The notes under the pieces: model-generated
What the model was told of the DNA's origin: nothing
The model's database searches: none
Seen by the model: the letters and a program-made list of their open reading frames with translations, nothing else
Position numbers and translations under genes: made by a program
Origin: Gamarada debralockiae
Lineage: Eukaryota > Ascomycota > Leotiomycetes > Helotiales > Hyphodiscaceae
Assembly: GCA_002803225.1 (NCBI GenBank)
Contig: NXFV01000193.1
Location: 62,001 to 126,000, forward strand
Length of the DNA: 64,000 nt
Reading direction: 5' to 3'
Part shown: positions 12,427 through 23,835 of the stretch, in pieces
Numbering within the stretch: the first letter of the stretch is position 1
How the letters are laid out: each line of letters begins with the position of its first letter

Positions 12427-13197
12427 TTAGATGATCATCTGGGCAACTCCCTGTCCACCAAGTGTCTTGCTGCCCACGAAACCTTGTCCCTTCACTCCGG
12501 CCAAAGCGTAGAAAGCCGCTGCAATTGTGAGGAGCACTGCGGCGGCAATAAGACTCGATGCCTCGTGGATGAGACTCAGCCATTGGATGATGGCCATGAC
12601 CAAGTATATTCCGGCACGCATGTAGTTTGTCGTGAATCGTCGCATGAAAGTGTCGAATTTCGACGAGGTAGGACAGATGCGCATGAGAAGAGGAATCTCG
12701 ATGAAGACGATGAGGAACGAGCTTACACTGGTTTTGGTTAGCTATGGCTTCAGATGATGGGTGGACGGGACTTACAGGCACAGAGCACCGAAGAGAATCA
12801 TTATGCTGACATGGAAAAGATTCGAGAGGCCTACTGCGAAGCAGAGGAAAATGCAGATAACTCCGGTCCTGCCGTCAACACCATTGTCAGTCGTTGTCCA
12901 AAGATCTCGATCAAGCTTTCCATCATCCGAGCTTCGAGACTGCTTCAAATCGATAGGGCCATCCCATTTTCCTGTTCCCCATTATTTTGGGGGATAAACT
13001 TGATGAAGAAATGTATTCGTAGCGGGAAATAGAAGCTTGGGAGTTCCATCGATGGATTAAAGAAGCTGTTTGCTTACCATTGGCCGTAGATACCTTGGGG
13101 TCATCGTTAGCTAAAAGAGTCCCAAAATTCAAATCTTCTAGATTCAAAAGGTGTCCTTACTGAAATTCCTCGTCGCAAATTCCTCTGCGAGCGTCAT
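12427..13197 (-). CDS. tvp18: Golgi membrane protein Tvp18
   Basis: Tvp18 is a small tetraspan protein of late-Golgi (Tlg2-containing) compartments with a role in vesicular traffic. Four exons (13197-13161, 13093-13078, 12868-12776, 12727-12427) give 148 aa, the usual family length. The N-terminus MTLAEEFATRNFSIYGQW is diagnostic and is built from three exons, the second only 16 nt long. Four hydrophobic segments follow, with the conserved IPLLMRICPTS loop and the C-terminal GQGFVGSKTLGGQGVAQMII tail. All three joins keep frame and use GTAAGG, GTAAGC and GTAAGT donors. It lies tail to head with aim21. The identification is strong. Confidence 0.92.
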
Positions 13198-13836
13198 GGT
13201 TGCTGTGTGTCGGTTGAATAGATGCGATTCCGAAGAGGCTTTGGAGATCAGAGCAAATTGTTCGGAGCTCAGAGATTCAATTTCGCATGAACTTGGCGGA
13301 GTTTAAGGGTCCAAAGGTCGATGTTTAATTAGTAGAAGATGGGCGTTTCGTTCCTTTGTTGAATCTGTCAAGAGAACGTGTCTGACGATTTGCGTCGGAA
13401 CTTTGCGCCACGATCTAGCGAGTGAGGCTGAGGAAGCAACGAAAGCTCCCTCTGATTGCCAAGGCAACTGCAAACTGCTCCTGTATTTCCGCCACATAGA
13501 TTAAAGTTATTATGGAAGCCTACGAACATGTCAACGAGTTGTGGGTATTTTTCTCACGGGCCGCGTAATGGAATAGGAGGAGTTTAATAATCCGGTGAAA
13601 TTCAGTTTTTCAGTGCCTAATGCCGCTGAATGCGAGTCAGCAAATCCAACTCTAGAAGTTGATGCTAGAGAATCGAAAAGTCCGGGAATCATCATCATAT
13701 CCTTGATGTAATGCCAAATCGTCGCTACATCGCCTTTCCTCTAGAAAGTCGGTATAATGCTCGCCAAAAGACAAAGTCATCACCCAGCCGTTCGACTCCT
13801 GTGTACCCAACCATGCTTCTTTCCATTTCCTCTCAC
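13198..13836. promoter_or_regulatory. Intergenic region between tvp18 start and ntf2 end
   Basis: This holds the tvp18 promoter and the ntf2 3' UTR. There is no supported gene; short open frames here have no ATG context or family signature. Confidence 0.4.
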
Positions 13837-14647
13837 TTATCCGTAGACCAACTTGAAGATGTCGTTGAAGATGTAGTAGCTTCCGGCGCCATCGGGCATA
13901 AGTTGGAATGTTTGGGTGTAGTTCATAGGTCGCTGCTCCTCGTCGACCTAAAAGTTTGTTTCCAATCAGCCTTGTGCCCAGCTATTACACAACTGATATT
14001 ATGCCTCCATCGATCTTCAAAGTATAAACCATGTGTGACATACCAAGAGAGCACCAGTCACCAAGATTAGAACTCCACCGTGTTCGCCAGATGGTTGAGC
14101 ATCGAGGGTGTTGACTTGATGTTTGACTTGCTGGAATGGGAGATTCTAAAGTAAAAGATATTGTTTAGTAAATAATCACGCTTGCTAATAATATAGAGAT
14201 TTTACCGAAAGCTTCTCAACGATACCAACCGAGCCAGCGATGGATACGGACTCGAAGGTCAGCATGGAGGAGTCACGCTTGAAAACGATTAGTACTATCC
14301 CTGTACCTGGGACTTCTTGCAACTCACGTATAGTACACCCAACTGCTTTCTGTCCGCATCGAACTGGTTGTAGTAGAATTCGGTGAATTGTTCTGGAAGA
14401 AACGGTGTCAGCGTTCGCTTTGGATGAGGTGGAACTTGGGCTATCGCAGTCTGCAAGGCATCCTAGAAAGTGATCGAGATATAATGATCTCAACCTATGG
14501 ACGCACGATTGCTCGAGGGGTGATGCGACATACTTGCGACAGCGTTGAAGTCTAGATATAAAGTTAGCAGCTGCTTGAGACTGAGTGGTCTAAACAAGGG
14601 AAGTAGAGGAAGCAAAATAACTTCATGTATAGGGAGTACTTACCCAT
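13837..14647 (-). CDS. ntf2: Nuclear transport factor 2
   Basis: NTF2 is a homodimeric carrier that returns Ran-GDP to the nucleus by binding FxFG nucleoporins. Six exons (14647-14644, 14551-14534, 14392-14328, 14277-14206, 14145-14044, 13947-13837) give 123 aa, the normal length. Signature strings are FYYNQFDADRKQLGVLY, RDSSMLTFES, and the C-terminal MNYTQTFQLMPDGAGSYY block ending in NDIFKLVYG. The first coding exon is only ATG plus one G; all joins keep frame. Five introns in a 372-nt coding sequence is dense. RCC1, encoded at 52.1-54.0 kb, acts in the same Ran cycle. Identification is strong; the 4-nt first coding exon is inferred from a GTAAGT donor and CTAAC branch. Confidence 0.95.
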
Positions 14648-16043
14648 CTTGCCGGTATTTTGCAGATGTGCTTGTGAGAAGGTTCTGTTGATGGTAGGTT
14701 GCAAGTTGTGTGCTGGTCTTGTTTTGGTGGGGTAATTTCAGTCGCGAGTGTTCCTGAGCTACACGTGACTCGACGCTAAGCAAGGGTATTCAAGAAGAAA
14801 TCCTCGACATCATCCTGTCCTATCTTCAAATTCTACAGGATCACAACAACTAAGTAACAACGCCTAGGCGCACCTGGAATACCTAAGATCCCAGTCTGCC
14901 TGCTCAATGAGCTGCCTTCGTACATTCCAACATCAGCCGTCTAGATGGGCAAGAGCTGGAAGACTCTCGCACGCCCTGACAAATGGCATGTCCACCTGGA
15001 AATATCTTCAGTCACCAAGCCTCTTTGAGTGACTTGTAGGCGCGGAGATTTAGGCCTACCTCCTCTGCAGTCTTTGTATCAACACTAACAGCTCCAACAA
15101 TTTTCTTTTACTAGCATCACAAATTGTATGTATCCCTTCATCTCACTACTCCCAATTCCAATGATGATTAAACCTATCCATTAAGAACGGCCTACTTAAT
15201 TTTCCATGTGGATTCAAAAAGCATGTCAAGCTCAACAATCTGAGAGAAATTTTTCTACCCCAAGTCACTATCTCAAGTTTCCTCGAACGATGGCTAACAG
15301 AGGAGCGATAGATCGCAAACAAATGCCGGAAGCCGTCACCAGAGGCAGCAGATGGGCTTATGGACTCAAGAAGGAACAAATACATATTTGCATCCGCATC
15401 CTAGGTGTTTGGGAGCTGACTGGAGAACGGTCAAATTGGACATGATAGAGAAGTGCTGGCAAAATGCCTCGGAATATGTAGGCAGGTATATTTGGGCACG
15501 GCGTCCTCTCTGTTCAAATGGATAGAGATAGATAGATATTTTAATGAATGAATGAAACCTACTGCCCAAATAGTCATGAATGACTGGTCGATGTGACAAT
15601 ATCACATTTTTATTTATGGCCCCAAACGTGACGCGGAAAGGTCATTCACTGTCGAGGTCGAGCCGTGCCTTCGTGAGCGGGAGAGCAAAATCGCTTTCCT
15701 CGAGCCCTTTGAAGTTTGACGACATTATCTTTCACGAACCCACACGAACTTCCACAAACTTCCCTTCGTCTCTTTCACATTTGCTATCGCAGTCGACGTG
15801 GAAGACTTGCGAACCTCTTCGTGTCAAATTTCAACACTAAAATCTGCACAAGGCTGGCGCGGCAAATCATCGTCGTTCGCTACCTGGGTCCTGGAATTGT
15901 AGCCTCAAGGCCTTCTCACCTCCGAATTAAACCTCGCCTTCAAGAGCTTCGCATTCAACAACAAACACCCCCTCGACCTCGAACACCGCTATTGCTTTTG
16001 CAGCTGTGCAGCTTCGGTTGCTATAGCACACAACTGAGGAGGA
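14648..16043. promoter_or_regulatory. Divergent promoter region, ntf2 and DUF7918-like gene
   Basis: This 1.4-kb region separates the divergent ntf2 and DUF7918-like genes and should hold both promoters. A short GATA-rich microsatellite-like run lies near 15521-15538 with GAAT repeats next to it. Frames of about 80 codons on either strand have no family signature. No RNA gene was seen. Confidence 0.4.
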
Positions 16044-17910
16044 ATGCCTTGCTTTAAGGGTATCGCAGTCAGTGTGCACGCTGAAGGCGCTCCGCTTCCA
16101 GAATACTCTGTGCAGAAGCAATCCAGAGTTTCACGCGTCAACACATACATTCCAGTCCCTAAGCCCAAAGTCCCACAAGATTCGATCAAGCCCGAGCCCT
16201 CCAAATTTGCTATATCGATTACCCTCCTCACCCCAGGTCTCCCAGTCCCCTACTCCACTCCAAAAGCTACCCCAACCGAACCATACCCTCAGCCTCAAAT
16301 CGTCGGAGGTTTACCTGGCATAAGCTCCCAACGAGGAAACTATGCAGGCGCTGTCGCCCCATACATCCCCATTACGAAGTCCGAGAATGAGACGATTGCC
16401 GCCTACATCTACTTTGATGGACGTGCAAAGGAGGAGGTTGCCACACTGTTGAGGCCTGGCGAAGAAACCTGGGTCAACTCTCGATGGGTTCAAGTACCAG
16501 ACTCCGAAGGTGGCGGACTTGCAGAAAGAGAATTCCTGTTCCGGGAGGTTGGCTTAGAGCGATGGTTGAATGGTCTAGACTTGGATGGACAAGACGCAGC
16601 AGCCAAGATAGAGAAGCGCAGACAAAAGTTTGAGAAGCGCCGCAGACGTCGGAAGGAAGAGAACAACAGTGACGATGAGCTGGCAGATATGATGGCAGCG
16701 CGCAAGCCAAGAGGTCCACGAGAGGTGCTGAGATACGGTCCGGACGAGAGATCCCCAGTGGAGAAGCTATCCGACGAAGACGAAGAATTTAGCTCTGATT
16801 CAGATGATGATGATGCACCTCCCGAGGCTGCTGGACAAATCAAGGTTGCCATGTTCCGTGTCTTGGCATCTGGAGAAATCAAGAGAGGCGAATATTCCCC
16901 GCAGTTTGACGCACACGATGACGATGAAGAGGGCGGCAAGAACGGAGAGAATGGAGACGGGGGAGATATTGATCATACTACAAGTTTCGCAAAGCCAAAG
17001 ACTTTGGATCCCAAGTCCATTAGCACGCAAACTGTTACTGGCATAGATGGACCAGATAAGCCTTTTGCTGTGTTTACTTTCTTCTACAGAGGCGAGCGTA
17101 GGTGCCATCACTATCCCTCTCGTTTGCTAGGCTAATCATTTCATTAGGTCAATTGCAAAAGATGGGCATTCTTGCTTCCAAGCAACCAAAAACTGCTGGT
17201 GGCACCAAACGACGCTCTGCACAGCTAGACTTCTCCAATCTTGCTCCCTTGAAGCCCGGCGGCACAGTTGGATTCTCGACATTCAGAGACACGGATCCTT
17301 CGTCCAGACGCAATAAGGCTAGGAAGAGGAGCAACGGAGATGTTGGCGCCATGGAGGAAGACAGTGATGATGATGACGAGGACCGTGAGTTTGTCGGCAA
17401 GATGGAGGACGTGGATGATAAGGATGTGAAGACATTGCTCAGTCCAGAGGATGCAAAGTATCAAGGAGAGCTCGCGGATGGCGTTGGTCGTATCAAGGTA
17501 AGTCATTGCCCCCCAATCCCATCAAGAACTCTAGCTGACTTTCAACCTAGCTCAAACGCCAGCACTCTGCTGAACCTTTGAACGCCAACTCCCGCAGATC
17601 ACCTGGCTCCATCGGTACTACTTCTCTTGACGCAACGCCTCCGGCAGACACAGATTCGGGCTCAGCTCCCAATGCGACTCTGTCCAACAGCGTCTTTGGT
17701 TCAGCAAGCCTGCCTGATGATTCCGTCGTCGGCAGTCCCTTAAAGAAGCACAGAGCAAGTCTCTACGATATGGACAACGAAACGATGCAAAAGCGCTTGG
17801 GCATGGGTTTCGGCAGCGGACTTGGAGACGTCGTAGCAGCAGCGGAAGCCGCCCATACACCACTCCCTGAACCAGCTATGAAAGACGCCGAGGAGGAAGA
17901 AGAATTATGA
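16044..17910 (+). CDS. DUF7918-like nuclear protein of unknown function
   Basis: Three exons (16044-17097, 17148-17497, 17551-17910) give 587 aa. The N-terminal 120-residue globular part begins MPCFKGIAVSVHAEG and leads to ETIAAYIYFDG, a layout I associate with the fungal DUF7918 family. FAVFTFFYRGE ends exon 1 and looks like the last strand of the domain. Around residues 190-215 there is a strongly basic run (KRRQKFEKRRRRRKEE), a likely nuclear localisation signal. Asp/Glu/Ser-rich tracts follow at about 235-260, 290-310 and near residues 430-455. The C-terminus ends in an acidic EEEEEL tail. Introns of 50 and 53 nt have GTAGGT and GTAAGT donors and CTAAT/CTGAC branches. The role is unknown; the mixed acidic and basic make-up suggests a chromatin or nuclear protein, which is inference. 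Confidence 0.75.
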
Positions 17911-18420
17911 AGCAAAGGACGGTTACATTCAGGAGAACCTATTCTTGATGTGATTTTAGTCGCTCTTGCTAACCACGAAGATTGGAAAGCAGGCATGCCT
18001 GGTGATGGGTGGGTGAGCGAGACTTTGTTGGTATGGAAACGTGCACATATGGCCCTATTTGTCATTGCACAGGGCTTCTTGTAAGACATTTAAATACCCA
18101 GAACACAATCACCGAATGGTGGTGACCATAAGGTAGCATGAGGTAGATCAATTGATTCATGCCATCAGAATTAAAAGCTTGTTGATGTGCTTTAAACATG
18201 TGTGCGTGGAAATAAGGGAGAAGTGGGGGAAAGCTGATGCCTGAAATGATCGACAAGCGGGGTTGAGTGGGCAGTCGGTGCGAGTTGACGACCTCCAGAC
18301 TTCCACGTCAGCTCGGGGAGCAAAACTCCCTCCTTCTATAATAGAGAAAGAGCTTTCAGGTAGTTCTCAATTCTTTCTCGTTTTTGAATCACTGCGGGTC
18401 CGCCGAGTTTGTTTTGCACG
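17911..18420. promoter_or_regulatory. Intergenic region before the serine hydrolase gene
   Basis: This holds the 3' UTR of the DUF7918-like gene and the promoter of the serine hydrolase. I see no gene or repeat in it. Confidence 0.4.
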
Positions 18421-20209
18421 ATGCTTTCAAACTTCACCGCATTCTTCCCCTTTCTGCAGCTTATTTCCTTCTCGTTCGCAACTCAGCAGCAAGTCCTTAA
18501 GAATGATGATTCTGGCCCTTTTACTACAAAGTTTGGTCAATTGGCCAACGAGACCTTGGAGCTATTCTATGTACCGGGTGTTTCAATTGCAGTTGTTGAT
18601 GGGGACAATGTTTGGGCAAAAGTGGGTTGAATCTAGTTATTCCCGCCCTATCGTTTCCCAAAGTTTTCCATGCACGAGTGATTGTGATCTTGAAGTTTAA
18701 AGCTCATAATTCAATAGGGTTATGGCATAGCAGCTTATCCAGATACACCCGTAACACCCTCAACCCTCTTCTACTGCGGCAGCACAACCAAAGCCTTCAC
18801 AGCCGCCGCTATCTCTCTCCTAATCGACAATTCGTCCTCCTACCAGAACATCCAATGGTCCACCCCCATCTCCGAACTCATCCGCGACGACTTCGTTCTC
18901 GAGAACGACTACGCCACAACGCACACCACTATCGAAGATGCGCTCTCCCATCGCTCTGGACTACCTCGGCACGACATGAGTTATGGAGGGATAAGAGATG
19001 GGAAGAAAGCTACTATTAGGGATACCGTGAGGGATCTTAGGTTTTTGAAATTGACGGCTGAACCGAGGACAAGGTTCCAGTATTGCAATCTCATGTTTGT
19101 GGTTGCTAGTCACGTGGTTGAGAGTTTGACGGGGGTGTGGTTGGGTGATTTTTTGAGGGAGAGGATTTGGGAGCCTTTGGGGATGAAGTCTACTGCAAGA
19201 ATCTGGCTCTATTTCTCAATGACTCAAAAAAGGCTGACCTTTTGAAGTACTTCTCAACCCCGGCAGCTCAAGGCGCCCCGGAATTTCTGGCCCAGGGCTA
19301 CGTCTACCACAAAGACCGCTACCAGCCCGTCCCCTTCATGGATCTCTCCATAGTCACCGGAGCCGGCTCCGTAATCTCGAACGTTCTCGATTACACGAAA
19401 TGGATCAAAGCCCTAATCAACACCTCCGGACCTATCTCCAAAGAAGGCTACAGAGCTCTACTAGAAAGTCGCTCGATTCTCGGGAAAAGAATCGATCCCT
19501 CCCCCTTCACAGGTCCTGAAACATACACACTTGGTTGGTTCACGGGAACTTATCAGGGCTACGAATTCTTCACTCACAGTGGCGGCATGGAAGGTTTTGG
19601 TGCGGAGGTTATTTTCTTCCCAGCACTGAAGTACGGAATCGTATCATTTGGGAATACAGGAACGACCTCGAACGCCGTGGAATCGAGGTTGATGTGGCAC
19701 CTTGTGGATGAGAAGCTCGATATACCCAAGGAGAAGAGATATGATTGGAAGAAAGAGTAAAGAAATGTTCACCCTTCGTTTGGACTTTGGCTTACACGAG
19801 TTCCAGGTTCCAAGAGGACTTACAGCACATAATCGAAGAGTATCAAAACGCTTCGAAGACATTCTACCCGACAGTACCAAATCCTCCAATCCCGGCCAGT
19901 CTCCCACTCCTGAATTATACGGGTACTTATTATAATCCTGGATACCACAACGTAACTTTATCCTTAAAGGAAAACCAGCTATTCATCAATAGGAGTGATC
20001 ACACCTGGAAGATTGGTCTCGACCTCGAACACATCTCGGGAGATCATTTCATGGCTTACGTCGACTCGTTGACAGCTCCAGGTCTCATCTTCAAGACAGC
20101 TCGCCCTGCAGAATTTAAGGTTGGTGGTGATGGGGTTTCCAGGTCTTTTGGTATCTTAGTGGAACCAGAAATGGGCATGGATTCAAGGATATGGTTCGAT
20201 AGGACCTGA
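18421..20209 (+). CDS. Secreted beta-lactamase-like serine hydrolase, reading frame broken
   Basis: This is a member of the serine beta-lactamase-like/class C penicillin-binding superfamily, common as secreted esterases or peptidases in fungi. Residues 1-20 form a signal peptide. Catalytic motifs are visible: S-T-T-K in YCGSTTKAFTAA (nucleophile Ser and Lys), Y-C-N in FQYCNLMF, and H-S-G in FFTHSGGMEG. A C-terminal domain (NYTGTYYNPGYHNV onward) resembles the lipocalin-like tail of this family. Exons read 18421-18621, 18718 onward, up to 19756, and 19807-20209. Between GMKST (19194) and ADLLKYF (19233) the frame shifts by two. Either a 38-nt GC-AG intron (19195-19232, donor GCAAGA) restores frame, giving 534 aa, or there is a one-base indel, since the skipped bases read as family-like sequence in the second frame. 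Intron 1 has a weak GTGGGT donor. Family certain; integrity uncertain. Confidence 0.8.
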
Positions 20210-20272
20210 GCGCTTGGGAGAAGAGCTCATGGAAACCTTCAATAGAACATCAGGGTATCATTATTACCTCAC

Positions 20273-21884
20273 TCATGCCTTCCTCCGTAAATTCAAAATA
20301 TCAGCGAGCTTCACATACCCCTTCCCTCCCCACCCAGCAACACCACCCTCCACCTCTGGTCTCACTTGCACATACCATCCCCAAGCCTTCCTATCTAGCT
20401 CGTCACGGCTAATATGCTCCACCCAAGAACTAAATAGCAAATCCAACGCACCCAACAAAAGCCCCAAATTCTCCTCCTTCTCCCTCTCCAACGCCACACC
20501 CGTCTTCTTCTTTTTCGATTTCTCATCCTCAGAGGCAGGCGGAGAAGCAAAAGCTTTCAAGATATAAGCCCTCGCCCCCTCTGGTTTATAAATCGGCATA
20601 CCACTCGCCGTCCCACCAGTAACAGGTGCATCCGTACTCTTCATGGCCTCAAGATCCAAACCCCATAATGCCTCGTTCCCAATAATCCCAGGAACACGTA
20701 ATCGTTGAGACAAAGCATCTCGAGAGACTTGGCTCATGATTCGCCAACGATCTACACCAAGCATAATCCCGCCGTACCACCTCGTCACGACGAGGAGAAC
20801 TCCTACAATATCACTAGATTGAAGGAGTCCCAGGATGTGACGCCCTCCTCCGGACTCGCCATCGTCGTTGCTGTCTTCTATAACGCCGTGATCACCGGCT
20901 ACGCGCCAAGCTGTGATGTTGTGGCTTGCGTCTCGTAGATCGGGATTGACTGCTAGGAGTTTTTGAAGTTCGGATCGGGCTTGGGAGGGAGATTTGACGG
21001 TTATTGCACGTGCGACGAAGGTAGATTTCTTTGAGGTGACGCTTGCTGAGACTGTCCATTCGTCCGCAGTTCCCTTGTTTGACGTCTCTCCAGATATTGG
21101 ACCTTGCTTGGACTCCCCACTTGTACCCTCAGCACCAACTGTAGCTCCAGAACTGCCTTCTCCATTACTCTCCTCCACCATCTCTTTCCTCCATTCATAC
21201 CCACCTCGTTTCAACACACTAATCTCCCTCCCTAAAACCCTAACCTTAGGCTGTCCCTGCCCCCACCCCAATTCCTCCGCACTCCTCCCTTTCTCCAACC
21301 CCAAACTCTGCGCCTTACTCCGACTATTAACACTAACCACCGCCTGTCCTAAACTCAACCTGCTACTCAGCGGCTGTTCCGGCATCGTATATTTCAGCAA
21401 CTGCACCGCAAACGCCAGAACCAGCGGCGCGCGATTCGTGTATATTGTCGTCTTCTCTATCTTCTCCTCATCCTCACTGGGCGGTGGCAGCTCGAGAGCC
21501 TTCTCAATTTCTTGCGGTGTTTGAGGCTCAGAGCCAAGTTCGTAAGCGGATTTTGTGCGTTTGGAGGAAGAAGAGAGGGAGGGCTCGGCGGGGCGTTTCT
21601 TGGAGGGGTCTTTGATCGCGCCTTTGCAAGCCGTTTGGAGGGATTTCGCGGCTTTGGCGTCGTTGATTGCGGTGGATATTGTTTCAAGGTCAGCAGAGGC
21701 TATGGCTTCTATGCTGCGGCGTGTTAAATGGCTGTAGGTGGAAAGTGGTAGGATACGATAGTTACCTGCGGAGGTCAGCTCCTTGGAGAGCTTTGACGCG
21801 TCCCATTGCTGCTAGCATGGGGAGCTTGTTGCGGCCTGTTGTTAGCAGGCGCAGGAGATCTTGGACGTCTTTTTGGGAGACCAT
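20273..21884 (-). CDS. IMPACT/UPF0029-family protein
   Basis: The C-terminal half contains the IMPACT N-terminal (UPF0029) fold: FVARAITVKSPSQARSELQ, then the hallmark GGGRHILGLLQ, GVLLVVTRWYGGIMLG and DRWRIM strings. Yeast Yih1 and mammalian IMPACT use this fold to bind Gcn1 and restrain Gcn2. This protein lacks an obvious RWD domain and has a different N-terminus (MVSQKDVQDLLRLLTT...), so a Gcn2 role is only a possibility. Two exons, 21884-21766 and 21713-20273, give 519 aa. The 52-nt intron uses donor GTAACT, branch TTTAAC and acceptor GCCGCAG; an acceptor 18 nt earlier is also in frame but would make a 34-nt intron, too short. A region of Ser/Gly/Glu low complexity (about residues 190-240) separates the halves. 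It converges with the serine hydrolase gene, whose stop lies 63 bp away. Confidence 0.8.
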
Positions 21885-22738
21885 TTTGAACGCTGTTTTG
21901 TAAAAACTCCCTGTAAGGAAAAGAGGATGCGGAGATCAAGATGTTGTTGATCGAGTTCAGGCGTGATGTACATTAGAGCTCGCGCCTTCGTCTCCGTCAT
22001 CTCGGGACAAGCGAATCGTGGGGTAATTCCAACCCCCTATTTCTTCATTTGTAAGTTCTCTTCTTTCCTTCTTATAAAATGATACAACATAATTATTTGG
22101 TCTGGGTCTCAAGTGAGACCTAAATATCTACCTAGTTCAATTCTGTTTACCTAAATCACAAGGAACAAGTTTTAGCACAGCAATATGCCGAAATTCCCCA
22201 GATATAACTCTCGTGCGATTCACACAGCGAGCTTCTTTCCTCCCAACTACCTACAAGTTCCGTTCTAGTTAGAGTCGAGTAAAGCCTTCGCACGTATTCA
22301 TCTGAACCTCCATATTCTTCTATTACATGCTTAGTTCTATCTTCCTAAAGTTCCTTTTCCCTTCAGTCCCTCTCTCTACGGAGATACTCGTAACATTCTC
22401 TCTGTCACCTAGTCTCTAATTACGACAAGCCGCTCTACTTAATGATATCAATAACAAGACCTATGGGTTTTGACGCAGTTTAACTCTTAGACGATATATA
22501 CGGGAGTGGCAGATTGTAATCAGCAAAAGCGGTCCTGGCGGCTCCTGTCCTGTCGCAGCCTTGCAGCCGCTGGGCCAGTCCTAGGTAGCCTTGCCCCCTC
22601 CCCCCCCTAATTTCCTTTTTATTCACAATATCCTTCATATTTCAATCAATCATGGTCCATTCTCTCCTTCATCATCGTCGCTCTTTCTCTCTCTTATCCT
22701 CTCGTTTCAGGTTCTGCTCAGAGTTATTGTCTTCCCAA
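21885..22738. promoter_or_regulatory. Intergenic region with pyrimidine-rich stretch
   Basis: This holds the promoter of the IMPACT-family gene and, on the other side, the old promoter of the decayed secreted gene. It includes a C-rich tract near 22597-22608 and a CT-rich stretch up to 22700. An ATG at 22652 opens a 49-codon frame that ends in TAA at 22800 with no recognisable product. Confidence 0.35.
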
Positions 22739-23256
22739 ATGCATCTCTTCAGTCTCTTTCGTAGCTGCTGCCGCTCTTTTCAGCACAAGCTATGCTTTTA
22801 AGTCCATCAACATTGATCAACTGTCACTGCCGGGCAAAATACAACCGTCACAATGGTCAACGACGCCAACGACGTAACGGTAGTAAACTACACCGTAGCC
22901 GTCTACACACGCAGCGTCGAGCCCTCCGGCGCGCACCGGAACCCCATTCTTCAACGCATCCACCGGCGTCAACGATTTCGTCAAGACGTTCTACGATATT
23001 CGCTGCATTACATGTCTAGAGGCTTGTCCGGGGGTACCGAACCCGATTCCAGCGGATTCGGACGCTAGTAAGACGACGGGGACGGGGGCGCTGGCGACTG
23101 TGACGTCGGAAGTGAGTGTAGTGAATGCGAGCTGTAGTGGGGATGACGCCGTGTGATGAGGGGTGCTGTGCGGAAGGGATGGCGTGTTACATGTAGGGGA
23201 ACTGTGCGCCGGATGATGCGTTGGGGAGAGGAAAGAAAGAAGATCACAACCTTTAA
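22739..23256 (+). pseudogene. Decayed gene for a small secreted cysteine-rich protein
   Basis: Reading across three frames recovers a coherent small secreted protein that is not encoded in any single frame. It begins MHLF and continues, after a frame change near 22751, with VSFVAAAALFSTSYAF (a signal-peptide-like core). After a second frame change near 22824 it reads TAGQNTTVTMVNDANDVTVV and VNYTVAVYTRSVEPSG. A third change near 22932 leads to FFNASTGVNDFVKTFYDIRC and ITCLEACPGVPNP. A fourth near 23152 leads to a Cys-rich end with DEGCCAEGMACYM, an in-frame TAG at 23194-23196 where Trp or Asn would fit, then GNCAPDD. With at least four single-base indels and one nonsense codon it should make no full product. 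I do not recognise the family. No spliced model removes all the breaks. The reading is by eye and should be checked against intact homologues. Confidence 0.6.
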
Positions 23257-23835
23257 GAACGTACGAGGTCAAAACTCAAATCTCTGGAAATGCCATTTCA
23301 TTGTCAGTCAGCAGACTATACTAGTGGTCGCCCACCTGTTCATTCGTCCAATTCCCCTCCTCACTAAGCTCAGCCGTCCTGACTTTGCTGCAGCAAACGC
23401 TATGCTCTCTATGTACTCTATCGTAACGACTGTATGCCAGCCTCATGCCTCCCTCAACAATCAGAAATCTATTTTTCGTTCGTTCGCATCCTGCATAATC
23501 CAGGAGAAAGACAATACCACTAAGGTTTTTCGTCGACGGATAAAACCACCCAAGTGCGCCAATCCATGCATGCATCGAGACAGTGATGCTGGTAAACGCC
23601 GTTGCGCCGTATAGGGAACGAGAAGAGGTATATGTACAAAAGGAAAAGGAAATGTAGTGGTACAATATGGACATGTGTCGATGGCCAAGTTGGGTTCGTG
23701 GCGTGAAGAATGTTTAGGTCCTACGTTGAGTTGAGGGAAGAACTAAAGGTAAGTGAATGGCTTTCATGTCGAAGCCATATTGAGGTGTCGGTCTCGAGGG
23801 CCTGTTGATCGAAGTGCTGTGTCTTAAGAGCGGCT
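23257..23835. other. Intergenic region, no gene seen
   Basis: This is the 3' flank of the Ca2+ ATPase gene. Frames of 75-150 codons occur on both strands but have no family signature and partly shadow the ATPase end. Nothing else is visible. Confidence 0.4.

Noticed and set aside
21714..21765. 34-nt intron alternative in the IMPACT-family gene
   Set aside because: An acceptor 18 nt further on is also in frame, follows a TTTAAC branch and gives a normal 52-nt intron.
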